A stretch of 64,000 bases of DNA from Gymnorhina tibicen (GCA_013399875.1 VXAZ01006360.1:62001-126000); one strand, 5' to 3'. Counted from the first letter of the stretch, positions 23,045-34,989 are shown. The notes: generated from the sequence alone by a model not told the origin. Numbers and translations are program-made.

Positions 23045-25680
23045 TTCAGTTTTCCAAACTTGAATCTTAGATGAGTTGCCATGTAACTTCAATAGTCAGC
23101 ACATTTTATCCCAGTATGTGGTTGAATTCTGATTTTCAGAAGTTTGTACTCCATTTTCCCCTTTGCAAAATGCCCAGTCAGCATTAAAAGCAGCTGAGGA
23201 GGAGTCAGAAGTGGAAAGCCTGTCCTTCCTTTTCAGGTGAGCTCTTCCAGGTACACACAAAGCTGGGCAGACCCTGAGGCACCAAGTGCCCACCCACAAG
23301 GCTGCACCAATACTTGGTTAAGCGTCCTGGGACCCTGGAAGTGACATGCTTTGGGGCCTGATGCAGGTTTAGCTCCTTTCAGATCCAAGTGCTCAAGGAC
23401 TTTTTTATTCTTGTCATCTATAAGTTTTTCAGTTCTTTGAACCTGCTAATTTGTTTACTTTGGCAGTTGCATTTCCTGCATCAGCTGCAGTGTTATTTTG
23501 TCTTTCCAAAGGCACTTTGCTTGGCTTTCCTTTTCTTGTTCTGTTTTGCTTAAGGAGTCATTTTATGACAGCTGCTTTTCTCTTAAGTAACCCTCTGATA
23601 AAATTACAAAACTCATGTGAACTGTTGCTCCTGGCAGTTACAGGTTTCTATCCTGCAGCAAGGTTTCCTGCAGCACAGATCACAATTCTCTTCACTTTTC
23701 CATTTTGTAGATTGCTCACAGGAGATATCTGATGAATCAGGTAATTCTTCCTTTGCTCAAGTAATCTTTCAAACGTTGCTGCCAGTAATGCTGCCACCTG
23801 TGATCAGCATATGTACAAATGCCATAAGGATGTAGAAAGGAGCAGGACTTCAGTCAGGTTCAATCACGTAATATGGGGCAGTGGTTGTTGTTTTCAGAGA
23901 AGTGGGGAATTTAGTTTTGTCTCAGCCATTCTTTTTAGAAGTATTTTCAGAGTTACTAAACTATGACCTCTTTCAGTCTAAATACATACATATTGTAACC
24001 TTTATTCAGTATCCTGTTTTTCTCTTGGGTGCTTATCTCCAGTGTCTTTTCTCTTTAATTCACATTAATCCCTAATACATGTGCCCTGTCTCAGTCATCC
24101 TAGTTAACCTTGCTCACCCCTTTTCTAGCTCACATTAGTTTTTGTCTTAAAACATGTGTGATCAGAATCATACACAATATTGCAAAATGGATTTTCTTAA
24201 TGCTTTGTATAATGGGATTGGTATTTTCTTTCTAAATGCCCCTCTCTTAACACATAACACAGACACAGTTCACTGGTCTCTTTTATCTTCTAACTTACAA
24301 GGACATTCTTGAAATTAAATACAAAAATACATAATTAATACTCATGGAAAGTGTAGTATTACAGTCTACCCAAAACTCCTCTATGGCTGTATCGTGTAAT
24401 TCACCAACTGAAATATTGTGGAGGTGGGTGATTGTTTCCAGGCATAAGAGGGAACTGAAGCAATGACCACTTCTTTTTCTGGGTTGTTTGTCACTCTATT
24501 AAAGGATTAAATGGGACCAATGTATTACATCTAAGAAATAGGTAAGACAACAGCTCTGCCCACTGTTCACTTAGCATAAAATCACACTCTGGGTATTAGA
24601 TTTATCCTAATCAGTTTCCTTGCATCAGTGCTCCAGACTATGTACAGGAGTATATTTCTCAATGCTGGCTAACTATAATGCCATTTTAGGTGAATTCTGT
24701 CAGTTACAAGCAGTTTAGTGAACCATGAAATGGTAAGTGAGTGTTCTGTTGCTCAGTGGCTTAGATATGTACATAATAGATTTTCCTGTTTAGCAAAAGT
24801 ACCAAAAATCAAAGTAAAGACTTAGTTGAAAGGACTGAGTCTTGGCAGCTAAAATCGACTGAGAACCAAATTTTCTGGAGGGGTGGGAAATAGAAATGTT
24901 TGATACATACAAACAAAGTTATTTAAGTTGGGGATTGCTGACAGCTGGTTGCAGTAATTCGCTGTAGTCATTTACTCAGTCCACTTAAAAAGGATAGAGA
25001 AATGCTGACATATGGAGATACTGTTTGTGTCCTCATTTCAGTGTCTACTTGTGTATTTACAAGAGCTAGAATGAATATAACCTTTAACAAAATATGCTAA
25101 GAAAGCATTTATTGCATGACAAACCATTTTACAGTGGCTCCTGGTCTCTCATCAGGAGCTAGGTGCCTTCTAAAATTAAAAATTGTACTAAATAATTTCA
25201 CTTTTTTTCTCCATTATTCTTTGTGACAGATGGGCAGGACATCTGTCAACTGTTCCTACAGCTTCTTTGTTGACAGCTGAATGGAATAATTTTCAGTGTA
25301 CGTAAGGTTGCTTTCAGGAAGCAAATCTCCACTTTTGAATAGAAAAATAAGCTTTTCACAAAGGTACAGTAGCAAATGAAGTTTCAGTGATATTTCCCAT
25401 TTCAAAACATTACTTCTTTCTTCATTTCAGAGAATGGGTATCTGTCCTAAGGGAAGTTGCACATAATTAATACTTCAAACTCTTAGCAGGATTGCCATGG
25501 GCAGTAGCATCCTTATGCCTCATCACTCTGTCTGCTTCTCAGCAAGAAGAGCCATCTCTGTTTAAAAAAATGTATGTACAAAGTAAGGAAGAGCTTTAAA
25601 CCCTTCAAGCTGATTTCTCTTAAGAACTGAGAAATCAATTCATAATTTGAGGCAGTTTTAATCTCTCAGTATTGTGCCTG
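23045..25680. other. Intergenic spacer between MED4 and NUDT15 3' ends
   Basis: AT-rich DNA with no recognised gene or repeat family. Part of it may be alternative 3' UTR of the convergent MED4 and NUDT15 transcripts, which cannot be bounded without RNA data. Confidence 0.5.
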
Positions 25681-25683
25681 CAT

Positions 25684-25689
25684 TTTATT
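25684..25689 (-). terminator. NUDT15: Possible NUDT15 polyadenylation signal
   Basis: Plus-strand TTTATT, read as AATAAA on the minus strand, lies about 1.1 kb beyond the NUDT15 stop. A weaker ATTAAA (plus 26074-26079) is closer. The choice is a guess. Confidence 0.3.
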
Positions 25690-25691
25690 CG

Positions 25692-25744
25692 AAAGAAATT
25701 AAAGGTATCTTACAACTCAAAAGAAATTAAAGGTATCTTACAAC
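25692..25744. repeat. 25-bp direct repeat
   Basis: AAAGAAATTAAAGGTATCTT plus TACAAC-type sequence occurs at 25692-25716 and again, identical, at 25720-25744, with a TCA spacer (28-bp period). It lies in the likely NUDT15 3' UTR or just beyond it. Confidence 0.9.
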
Positions 25745-26832
25745 ATTTTTGTACAATGAGTATATGTGAAGGAAATAGACAAGACCTGTACTTTAAAAGA
25801 ACCCTGGCAAGAAAAAAAAGAGCCAGTTAGCGGTTTCTTTAAAAGTTATATCCTAAAATTAATTGCTGGTATCTTAGTGACTTACAGTTGGAAAAGAATT
25901 AAAATTGGTTACAGATTCTAGAAAAATTAAAAATATGAACTCCTTGGTTTTTTATGTATTGTTGGGTACTGTAGTTTCATTCACTAACAACTCAGTCATT
26001 TAATCAGTCAAACTGAAAATTTACAATTTTACCAAATCTCAGTAGCCGTACAGAATTACACCCATCTGTGCTGTTTAATACTGACAACTCTTTAGCCACA
26101 AAGTAGGACTTTTGCCATGGAGCTACACCTATAAATGAGATTTGTGTCAGCCTAGTAGAGTAGGCACCTCTCCATTCTAAGAGCTCAGTAACGTAAGTTC
26201 AGATCAACTGCAGAGATCTGAGACATTTCTGCAGATAAATTCAGTGTAACTGAGGCTCTAAACAGAACTCTGTTGTGAAAGCAAGAAGGGTCAGGGAATT
26301 TTCATTCCCTGCAACAATCTTTTCACATTTATAATACTCCTTTGATTTTCAAGTATATACTGCTGTTTGCAGGACAAAAAGGCATTGTCTATTAAATGTA
26401 ACTTTTGTTCATGACAGTAACTTCATAACTGAATCTAAGAGACAAGGCTAAGTTTTAAAATTGATCCAATAATTACAGGAAAGCAGGTTTAAACAAGTAA
26501 GTTTTCTTGCTGCAACTGCTTCCAAGTCAGTAAGCTTCCCTGGCTAGTTCTGACTTCCAAATGGCTGTTCATCTATATAAAGATTAACTAGATAAAACAC
26601 TGAGTTTTCTGTAAAAGCAAACATTAATTGTTAACTACTAGACCTAGAAACGGGTCTGAAATGAGACAACCGTCATGTAAGATACGGTAAAAGCACTGAA
26701 ACACTTGGCATTTTCTTCTTTGGGAAAGATAATATTTTCACATGGGCAGGGTGAGCACTTTAAATCCTTTTTTCTTCTACACCAAAAAAGCAGGTCTGTC
26801 CTTTAGTTTGTTACATAACATACAATTTGTTT

Positions 26833-26978
26833 TTACTCTAATTGGTGACTTCCGGTGTACCCCTTTAGATGATCCAGCTCTTCCGTAAAGGGATTGTAAC
26901 CTTGCTCTCTTAAACAGCGTAAGGCCCAGAACAGTTGATCTGCTGGAGGAAATTCATCCCATTTGACCCATTCCCAGC
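26833..26978 (-). CDS. NUDT15: NUDT15 terminal coding exon
   Basis: Minus-strand acceptor CCTCTACAG|GCTGGG after a T-rich tract; stop TAA at 26835-26833. Encodes residues 116-163. The C-terminus is two residues longer than the human one as I remember it (SHQLE versus NHL). Confidence 0.95.
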
Positions 26979-27981
26979 CTGTAGAGGGAAAAAAAAAAGG
27001 AGGAAGAAAAATCAGAGTATAGAGTTGAGACAGGACCCAAGGAAACAGCAAAATGTTGTGTCAGGGGAGGTTTAGGCTGCATGTTAGGAAAAGGTTCTTC
27101 ACCCAGAAGGTGGTGGGGCACTGGAATAGGCTCCCCAGTACAGCCTGACAGAGCTCAAGGGGTGTTCGGACAACCTTCTCAGGCACAAGGTGGGATTGCT
27201 GGGGTTGTCCTGTGCAGGGCCAGGAATGGGATTTAGATGATGCTTGGGGGTCCCTTCCAACTCGGGATATTCTATGTTTCTGTGATAGAACAATTATTCC
27301 TCTGCAAGTCTGGATGGATCATGCAGAAACTACCAATCAAAAGACAGGTTCTCTGTTGCATACAGAGTCATTTTGCCTGAGCAGCTTTTCTGTTTCCCAG
27401 AGAAGCTGGGGATGCCCCATCCATGGGAGTGTTCAAGGCCAGGCTGGATGGAGCTCTGAGCCACCTGATCTAGCGGGAGGTGTCCCTGCCCGTGGCAGAG
27501 GGCTTGGAACTAGATGATTGCTCACCCTCGTTCTTGTCGGGCTCCTGGTTGCGCGGCTCGGCGCCCGGCTCGGCCTCGCCCTTCATGAGCACGGTGACAT
27601 AGTGGTAGCGCTGGGACGCGCACACCGCGTTCACGGCCGACGCGAACCGCACGTGGCGCAGCCGCAGCGCCGCCTCCTCCAGCGTCTCCCGCGCCGCGCA
27701 CTCCGCCAGGCTCTCCCTGCGGGCCGGCAAGGGAACGGAAGGCAAGGCAAGGCAAGGCACGGCTTTTTGTTTGCTTGGCAGGACAAGGGAAGGGCGGGGC
27801 GGGGAGGGAGGGCGCGGGGCTCCTACCCGAACTCCAGGTGGCCTCCGGGGAGCTGGTAGGTGCCGGCGCCCAGGGCGCCTTTCCGCTTGCCCAGGAGGAC
27901 GCAGTTGGGGTGCGCGGCGCTGGTGACCACCACCCCCACGCCGACCCCGGGCCGCCGGGGCTGCGCCGCCTCCTCGCCCAT
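26833..27981 (-). CDS. NUDT15: Nudix hydrolase 15, nucleotide diphosphatase
   Basis: NUDT15 hydrolyses nucleoside triphosphates to monophosphate and pyrophosphate. In mammals it is known for acting on thioguanine and oxidised guanine nucleotides in the cytosol. Minus-strand exons: 27981-27827, 27716-27526 and 26978-26833. They total 492 nt and 163 aa (human 164). The N-terminal strand [13 protein letters not shown] (9-21) matches human. A Nudix box starts at Gly47 (GGHLEFGE, then RETLEEAA at 61-68), with metal-binding glutamates Glu62, Glu65 and Glu66. As in human NUDT15, the usual late glycine is replaced by alanine. The C-terminal exon carries [20 protein letters not shown]; Arg136 corresponds to the human Arg139 drug-sensitivity position. 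The start at 27981 follows human alignment. The frame is open upstream to an ATG at 28236, but that stretch looks like promoter. Confidence 0.96.
27053..27290 (+). mobile_element. CR1 fragment in NUDT15 intron 2
   Basis: Plus-strand CR1 3' region: CAGGGGAGGTTTAGGCTGC, AGGAAAAGGTTCTTCACCC, GGGTCCCTTCCAACTCGGGA and the terminal ATATTCTATGTTTCTGTGAT. It is antisense to NUDT15 and occupies almost half of the 547-bp intron. Confidence 0.88.
27395..27517 (+). mobile_element. CR1 fragment abutting NUDT15 exon 2
   Basis: Plus-strand CR1 piece: GATGCCCCATCCATGGGAG, CCAGGCTGGATGGAGCTCTG, and GGAGGTGTCCCTGCCCGTGG followed by GGCTTGGAACTAGATGAT. The CR1 similarity stops within about ten bases of the exon-2 splice donor (GT at 27525-27524, minus strand). 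Confidence 0.85.
27526..27716 (-). CDS. NUDT15: NUDT15 coding exon 2
   Basis: Minus-strand acceptor GGCCCGCAG|GGAGAG, donor GAGG|GTGAGCAA. Encodes Gly52 to Glu115: the rest of the Nudix box, then FASAVNAV and [11 protein letters not shown], then an acidic loop with PDKNE. It is far more GC-rich than exon 3. Confidence 0.94.
27739..27758. repeat. GGCAA pentanucleotide repeat in NUDT15 intron 1
   Basis: About four tandem GGCAA units lie inside the 110-bp first intron of NUDT15. The intron itself is GC-rich and among the shortest in the window. Confidence 0.8.
27827..27981 (-). CDS. NUDT15: NUDT15 coding exon 1
   Basis: Encodes residues 1-51 and two bases of Gly52, from the start codon to the first part of the Nudix box (QLPGGHLEF). 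On the minus strand the donor is TTCGG|GTAGGAG. Confidence 0.94.
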
Positions 27982-28299
27982 GGCAGCCCCGGGCTCTCGG
28001 CGAGGCTCCGTCCCGCCGCGGGCGGGGAGGATCCGCCAATCAGGTTTTGGGATCCCGGCTTTTGGGAGGCCCTTGCCCGAGGGTGGCGTCAGGAGCGCGC
28101 AAGGTGCGCGTGGCGGTGACGTCGCTGGCGAGGAAGGTGGCGAGGTTCCAAGGCAGGCTCGAGAGGGAGAGAGGCTCTGTCCTGCTGTTTGCCTGGCGTT
28201 CCTTGCCTCTGAGTGCGCAGGGGCTTGTGAGGTCACCGGGAATAGAAAAGGCGTTTGTGCAGATGAGGGGCAGCTGAAAACAAGTAAGATACGACTCGG

Positions 28300-31200
28300 T
28301 TTTTGAAGTCGGTCTCTGACTGCAGATTTGTTCAGAATTTAAAACGTGGCCCTTCGCTTAGCCCGCAGTTTCTGGTCTGTGAAGAGTCTGACTCTGAAGT
28401 GTCACGTTGGAATTATTTAAAAAGGAAGGCACAAACTTAGCTGAGCAGAACTCCAGAGGCAGAATAAGAGTTCTTGACTAATAAAGAAGAAATAAAAGTT
28501 TCTGCTAGCAAATATTTATCTTCATTTTCACATTTTTGTAAATTACAGAGATATGTAGAATACAAGATAAAAGCTTTCACTTTCTATATAAACAACTATA
28601 AAGTTTGTCAGATTTTCCCTTTCTTCATCCTACTGATCACAACAAAGAAGTTTTTTATTCAAAGACCTTTCGTATTACTTGGTTTTGGTGTTTTGTTTGT
28701 TTGTTTTTGTTTGCTTTGGGGGTTTTTTGGTAAGGTTTTAAAATATCCATGTACAGATGTTGTTACTTACATATGAAGGTCACAGAGCCAAACTGGCTGA
28801 AGCTTAATCACATTTTCTGGGATCAGTTGTTTGGGGTTTAATTGCCTGAACTGGCTCAATACAGCATCAGATGGGTCCCAGTGTTGGCATGAAGTGCATG
28901 TCTGGAGTGAATGGCTGGGCGTGCTAGAAGCAAGGTTGCCCTTTGACAGTGGTTGGCAGCGCTGCTTAACTGTGATGTCAGCCTGTACCTTGAATTGCTG
29001 ACACTAGTAAATAACAGCAATAATAACAATAACAATAAATAAATAATCTTGGGCAAATTGCCAAGCTAACAAGACTTTTCGTAAACCAAGCTCATTCATT
29101 CATATCTGTCTCCCTGGTACAGCTGGAGTATCCTAATCTCCAGATGAAACATCAGTCAGTTATATCACTTCTGTATTTACATTTTAAGAAGAAAATGATC
29201 TTACAAAAGCCATATCAAAGACTCCTCCTCACCCACGAAGCTCATTCTGGTCCAATACATTAAAACACCAAAAAGATTTTTACCTGAACGATGAAAACAT
29301 TCTACTTTCTAGGTACACCATTTTCCTGTACCTTTTACCAAACAGCATTTAGTAGCACGTCTTGAGGGTGACCCAGTGTCATTCTACTGATTCATTTTTA
29401 AATAGAAAAAAAAGTTCATACAGTCATTAAGCTTGTTTACCATGTTAGCAGGACACAATTAAATTAAAATATTATATAAAGATGATTATGTGGAGTATAA
29501 AAAGTATGTTTTTATAAACAATATATTTTTATTTGTCAGTAGGCTAAGATTTTCCCTTTCTATCTACCATCCTCTTGATCACAACAAAGATGTGAAATAT
29601 TACCCTTTTACAGAACTTTAAAATGTCTAATTTTTTGTTAAGGTTTTGAAATCTGCTTGTATACAGATGTTTAGATTTGTTTCAATTTTTTCACCTTACA
29701 TTTGTGATCATTAATATAAATAATATGGTATGAAAATAAGCATTTTGTTGACTCCATCTGTTCACATTGGTTTCAGTCTAGGATTTATTTAGGACATGCC
29801 CCTGCAGCCAGGTTTTGCAGATTATGAAGGCTGGTTTTCTGAGTTTGATAGTGAACAGACATCCACTGAAGAAAGATAGGGAATAAACCAAGAATGAGAA
29901 AGAAGCAAAATCCTCTGCCACAGTAGTATGTTGAAAAGCTTGCAAGATCATAATTTATATGCACTTGTAAACTTGTTTATTAATATTTTATCTGACAAAG
30001 TACTTCTGTGAGACAAACAGCCGAAACAGTGTATTTAAACCAGCATGTGTCCAGCAGCTACTGGAAAAGAGGCAGCTACTTTTCAGGCCAAATCCCTCAT
30101 TCCTTATGCTAACGTTGTTATTGATTGAAGTGTTATTGAATGACACTGTTATTTAGTGAACTGTATGTCTGAGCTGATCTGGATCAAAAACCCCCATTTT
30201 TTTTCATTAATCTGTTTTCTAGCACGCTGTGGGTGGCACAGGGAGGGGACAGGACAGAGTTCGATCAGATTTAAACATAGAAGAAAGCCAAACCTGAGTC
30301 AGCAAACTGGAAGAGAGATTACTTTTTCAGCAAAATGCATTCCCTGATGCAATTTACAGCTCAGGTACATAAATGAGGGAGGCAGTGAGTCAGAGCAGCT
30401 GGGAACAAGAATGGTGGGACTAACCATGTTAGTGACAGGCCAGATTTATGTCAGATTAAAAAGACTACACAGCTGTTCTCTAAAATAGCACACATAGGGA
30501 AAGCACAGATTGTACAACAGCTTTTTGAAAAGCAGCTACACAACCAGAAAACATCCATCTTTCTGAGAATTTCATACACGTGGTTCTCTGGCTGTGGAAT
30601 TTACTATATATTCCCATTTGCTTAGCAGAAGTATGAACTGGAAGATGTAAGGATTATATTTAAATATTTTACATTGCAAAGCTGGCATACAGAAGTGGGG
30701 TGGAATGTGACAGCAGTGCATGGCACCAAAGTCCTGCCAGCAACCTGACTGAAACTTGAACTTGGAAGATTTTTCTTCTCTTGCATTCAAGCAGCTGGTT
30801 GTTATCCTGAAACCTGATACCGAAAGTGTAACACTGTTAACTGTTTCCTCACTTTTATTTTAGCAGAATTATTTCCATGACACCTCATGCTTCCATTAAA
30901 CGTCTGTCTTTTTCCATAAATCATTGCTTGCTGTAATATTATGGCTTCAAAAGCATTATTAGAGGAAATTAGGCAAAGTGTGATACATTATTTATATGTT
31001 GAAATGTAAATAACCTCTGATCGCATTTACATATGGAGAGAATAATGGTGTGTGCAAGAGCAATAGGACAAATTAGAGCTGTACTACAGGTATGCTGTCC
31101 TCACTGCTTGTTAATTATTTCTTTGCTGTGTACAGACAGGGCTGAGTCATTGGAATGAGTGAAGGTGCTGAGACAATTCTCTTTTATCTGGAGTTTTTAA

Positions 31201-34200
31201 CATTTTAAGTGACCTTGGGCAACTCATAGGCTGGTGAAGATGGATTGTGCTTCAGCTTCGATGAAACTTCTGGGTGTACTCAATCCCAGGGGACACTGAA
31301 TCAGAACAATATAAAAATGTCTGTTCCTTATCCATCTAGGATAGTACCTGGAGGTCCAGAATGGATGTCTGGAATATAGTAGGCAAGAAATCATGACAGG
31401 GTTTTTGACTATTATTCTACAGCCATCTGTGGCTCAGTGACTTCCAAGGCAGAGGTGGCTTCTGTGTATTTACTAACCCTCTTCTTGTTTCTGTTTAAAC
31501 CTACCAAGACTCCTCTTGAGCCCATGTAAATTTTCATCATTTGCAGCATCTGTGGCAAGGTGCTCCACAGCTTAGCTACGTGGAAGACCATTTTTGCAAA
31601 CCAAATCCTTTTGCTTTCATTGAACATTTCACCTACCAGTCTTCCCTGGTGTTTCACAGTTCTTCTGTTGGGAGAGATGGTGAGTTAGTGATTAATGTTC
31701 ATACTGTATTCTGTAGAAAAGTGCACCTATCCAGACCCCAGAGTGCACACATGAAATGCCTGTTTGCTAGGACAGATGTCAGAATTCTTGCAGGAGAGAC
31801 ACCGGAGTGCCTTCAGCGAAGGACCCTGGATTGTCTTTTCCGTATGACTGGGAGGAGAAATGGAATAACCTGTTCATATTGCAAATGGGTGCAGTGAATA
31901 GTTTCATGTTGTTAGATACACCTCTGCAGTTTGGCCAGAGACAACCATGATGGTACTCCTGCAGACAAGCGATGCAGAGAGAATTCACCATCTGCAAGAC
32001 GTGCTATGTCTGGAAAGCTCAGGGTGGTTTTCTCCACAGGTACTGGGATGCTTTTTAAGTCCCTGATAAATCTCTTCTTGAAAATTTTCTACCCTCTGAA
32101 CTCATGGTCTTGGCAGAGGCTTTGACTTTCTCACTCTGATGTTCTTGGCAAGATCCTCTCTCCTGATGTTTTTCAACTATAAAGTATCAACCAGTGGAGC
32201 TTACAAGATCTGGGAAATAAATCAGATTGTACCATTGTCACTATGTGAATGTGATAAATCCATAATAAAGCAAATTCATGTCTATTCATAACACCTGAGC
32301 CTTCCATGATGCTTTATTTGGCCTCAAACAGGATACTTGATTTGGCCTGCTTGTCTGTTAAAACTTCTTGGCTCCTTCTATCTCATTTGTAATGTACCTT
32401 TTCCCTTCTTCTTTATAGATTTAAATACAGCTTCTCAGAGAGGGCCTCGATCCTTTGTTAAAAAGCTTATTCTGACTTTAGCAAGAAATGTTACCATTTT
32501 AAACTTTGAATAGGAAAGAATCTGTTTCCAGAGATTTAGCAAAATCTTTGGATATCTACTACAATCTTACAGTGCATTCCTTGCACAATCTCTGCTGTTG
32601 TAGGTCAGATACTGAACTAGGCCGAGCCTATACAAACCTGAGTGAGTTTAATTGGACTCACTAGGAATTTGTCTGGTTGTAGCCAAGATTTTTATATTTT
32701 CTTCTTTCTCTAACAAAGTAAAGAAAAGGTGAATGTGTCATTTCCAAGAACTGTTGTTTTTAAGGTTTTGAGCTGGGCTCACAACCACCTTGTGCTGACA
32801 GCCAGAGCCAGACGGTGGCACTGGTGATCAGACGGAAATCCAGGCATTTTTACAGTCCATCCCTGTTAGAGGAGTTTTCACAGCCAAGAAGGAAATCAGA
32901 CAATACATCATCCAGATAATTAAAGCTCTCCATACAGCTGTGTATCAGACGCTAGATAACGGCAGCAGCTGCCTCAGTCTTCCTAGGAGTCCTTCAATAT
33001 TGTCAGCCATGTGACGTTTCTTCTTTTGCTGTATAAGGTAAAAACTGTCTTCATCTTGAAACTGGAAGGATAAGTCACTCCTAGTGAGAAGAAGAAGATA
33101 CAGTAGCAGTTGTAATCTGAATGTTTTACAGCCATGTGCTAAGGCAAGAATTAATTATAATCCCAGAGAGAGCTGTCCAATTTTCTTGCAGTAGCAAGCA
33201 ACTGAGTCAAGGTATAAGTCTGGCTTCCTGACCTGCAGCCAGTACTTATCTCTTTGTAGCTTTGGGCTTTTAAAGTTAAGGTTTAAAGTTTTGCCAAGAT
33301 CCATTACATCCTCTTGTAAATTTTGTTGCAAATCCTTTCCAGGGCAGAGGTCATTTTCGGGAGCCTCCCGGAGTTACAAGATTTCTCTGTGTGTGGAAAT
33401 GGCATCCACGTACTGTCCTGTGATGGAACTGCAGCAGGTCCTATGACTAGTGAAGAGCCACTGTGTGTACAGAGCGCAGAAAGAGCATGGAGTTCAAGTG
33501 CTTTTTCTTCCCTTCCCCTTGGCAGGAAAAAATATTTTATCAGCTGTGGTGGGAAATTTTGGATGGTCCATCAAAATTTTGCAGCTGCTTACAGGTTCAG
33601 TGACACATACTGCTACCACGTGTGTCTGAACACAGAGGTGCAGAGCTAAGCACTCAGCAGAGCTCACTGCAGTGCTAACAGCTGACAATAACACTAGGGC
33701 AGCAGAGGACCAGCAGCAAAATAACTGACCGAGAATGACTCAATCTTTTCCAATACTCAGCCAAGGAGAAGTTATGATAATGCATTTTCAGTTTCAGAAC
33801 AAAAAGAGGCTACTCATCCAGTTATTTATTGGATAATTCAAGTTACAAAACTCAGAAGAATCACAGCTCTGACATGGCTTTCCTTCACATCAAATCTTGC
33901 TTTGATGTTCATAATGTACAGAAATAACTGCATTTTTTCTTATTACTGGTAGAGGACATTCTTGTTCCAATTTCCCAAGTCAATGCTATTTTCCTAATTA
34001 TTATTTTGTTTTAAAGGAAAAAGCCTTGCCTACTTGTGAATCACAAGGTCTGGTCACTAGTTTCTGCAGGGACACCTGTCCCCTGCTTTGGTTCCTTAGT
34101 GAGTCAAGGCCACTGAAGTAAATGTACAGACACTGAATTGCAGAGGGGGAGGCGCAGCATGGAGCTGTGTGAGGCAGAAACGGGGTTTGTGGCACGGGGA

Positions 34201-34264
34201 AGAGGCCTGGGATGGGTGGGGGGAAGGTGCGCGGCAAAATACCTAGAAATACGAGTCCTCAGTT
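28300..34264. other. Intergenic spacer between NUDT15 and SUCLA2
   Basis: No exon recognised. Low-complexity features include GTTT-type repeats near 28695-28730 and an AATAA-rich tract at 29016-29046. A stretch at 31540-31740 weakly recalls the 5' part of old amniote CR1 copies. Frames such as 31541-31897 and 33323-33649 show no known domain. Confidence 0.5.
31540..31740 (-). mobile_element. Possible ancient CR1 remnant
   Basis: Words such as TGGCAAGGTGCTCCACAGC and TTTGCTTTCATTGAACATTTC resemble, in antisense, an older amniote CR1 internal region. The similarity is weak and from memory. Confidence 0.35.
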
Positions 34265-34265
34265 C

Positions 34266-34535
34266 AGTCACAGAACTGCAGAATGCTTTGGGTTGGAAAG
34301 GACCTTAAAGATCATCTCATTCCAACCCTGCTGCCATGGGCAGGGACACCTTCCACTAGACCAGGTTGCCCAAAGCCCCATCTAACCTGGCCTTGAACAC
34401 TTCCAGGGATGGGGCATCCACAGCTTCTCTGAGCAACCTATTCCACTGCCTCCCACCCTCACAGCAGAGAATTTCTTCCTTATATCTAAATCTGCCCTCT
34501 TTCACTTTAAAACCACTCCCCCTTGTCTTACGAAG
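34266..34535 (-). mobile_element. CR1 LINE 3' fragment (antisense) upstream of SUCLA2
   Basis: Reads GGTTGGAAAGGACCTTAAAG, CTGCCATGGGCAGGGACACC, CACTAGACCAGGTTGCCCAA, CTTCCAGGGATGGGGCATCC, GAGAATTTCTTCCTTATATC and CACTCCCCCTTGTCTTAC. This is the full canonical CR1 3' region in reverse complement and the best-preserved copy in the window. It lies about 450 bp before the SUCLA2 start. Confidence 0.93.
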
Positions 34536-34942
34536 TAAGGGGTGTGTTTGATTTGTTGCATGAAAACACCCTGAAATACGAAAACAAAAAAAAGTAATCC
34601 TCAGAGTGAAAATACTGAAAGTTTTTCCATTCTGAAGGTGAACCGGGAATATGGGCGTGGCATAAGGGAGCTGTGCCACTTTCCTCCCTTTTAACACAGG
34701 CGGTGCCGACCGAGGCCGACGTGGTCGGAAGGTTGTGAGCGGATTACAACCCTTTTTAGGATCCTTGCGAGGCAAAAATAACCTTTATTAAAACCAAACC
34801 GGTTGAAAGAACGAGAGGCCGGGAAGGGCCCCTCAAGCCTGCCCCTCCCCGGCGCCGGGCGGGCGTAACTGCGGGGGCGGAGCCGCGCGAGGCGCTTCCT
34901 GCCCCGCCCCGCGCCCTCGTGACCCCGCCCCGGCTCGGGAGC

Positions 34943-34954
34943 GGCGCGTGCGCG
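34943..34954 (+). promoter_or_regulatory. NRF1-like site in the SUCLA2 promoter
   Basis: GGCGCGTGCGCG matches the reverse-strand NRF1 consensus YGCGCRTGCGCR at 11 of 12 positions. NRF1 is a classic regulator of nuclear-encoded mitochondrial genes, so the site is plausible. Binding is inferred. Confidence 0.5.
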
Positions 34955-34989
34955 CTGCCAGGGGCACCCGAGGGCGAAGGGGCTCGGCT

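Larger units (their letters stand above)
27530..28130 (-). promoter_or_regulatory. NUDT15: NUDT15 CpG island and promoter
   Basis: A GC- and CpG-dense block covers NUDT15 exons 1-2, intron 1 and about 150 bp upstream. Upstream of the ATG lie CCAAT at 28036-28040 (plus strand; ATTGG toward NUDT15) and TGACGTCG at 28117-28124, one base off a full cAMP-response element. There is no TATA box. Confidence 0.75.

Noticed and set aside
27470..28119. Several 77-189-codon frames on both strands over NUDT15 exons 1-2
   Set aside because: They are GC-rich shadows or unspliced read-through of the true exons.
27982..28236. In-frame upstream extension of NUDT15 to an ATG at 28236
   Set aside because: The stretch carries the CCAAT and CRE-like elements and has no counterpart in the known protein, so it is more likely promoter and 5' UTR.
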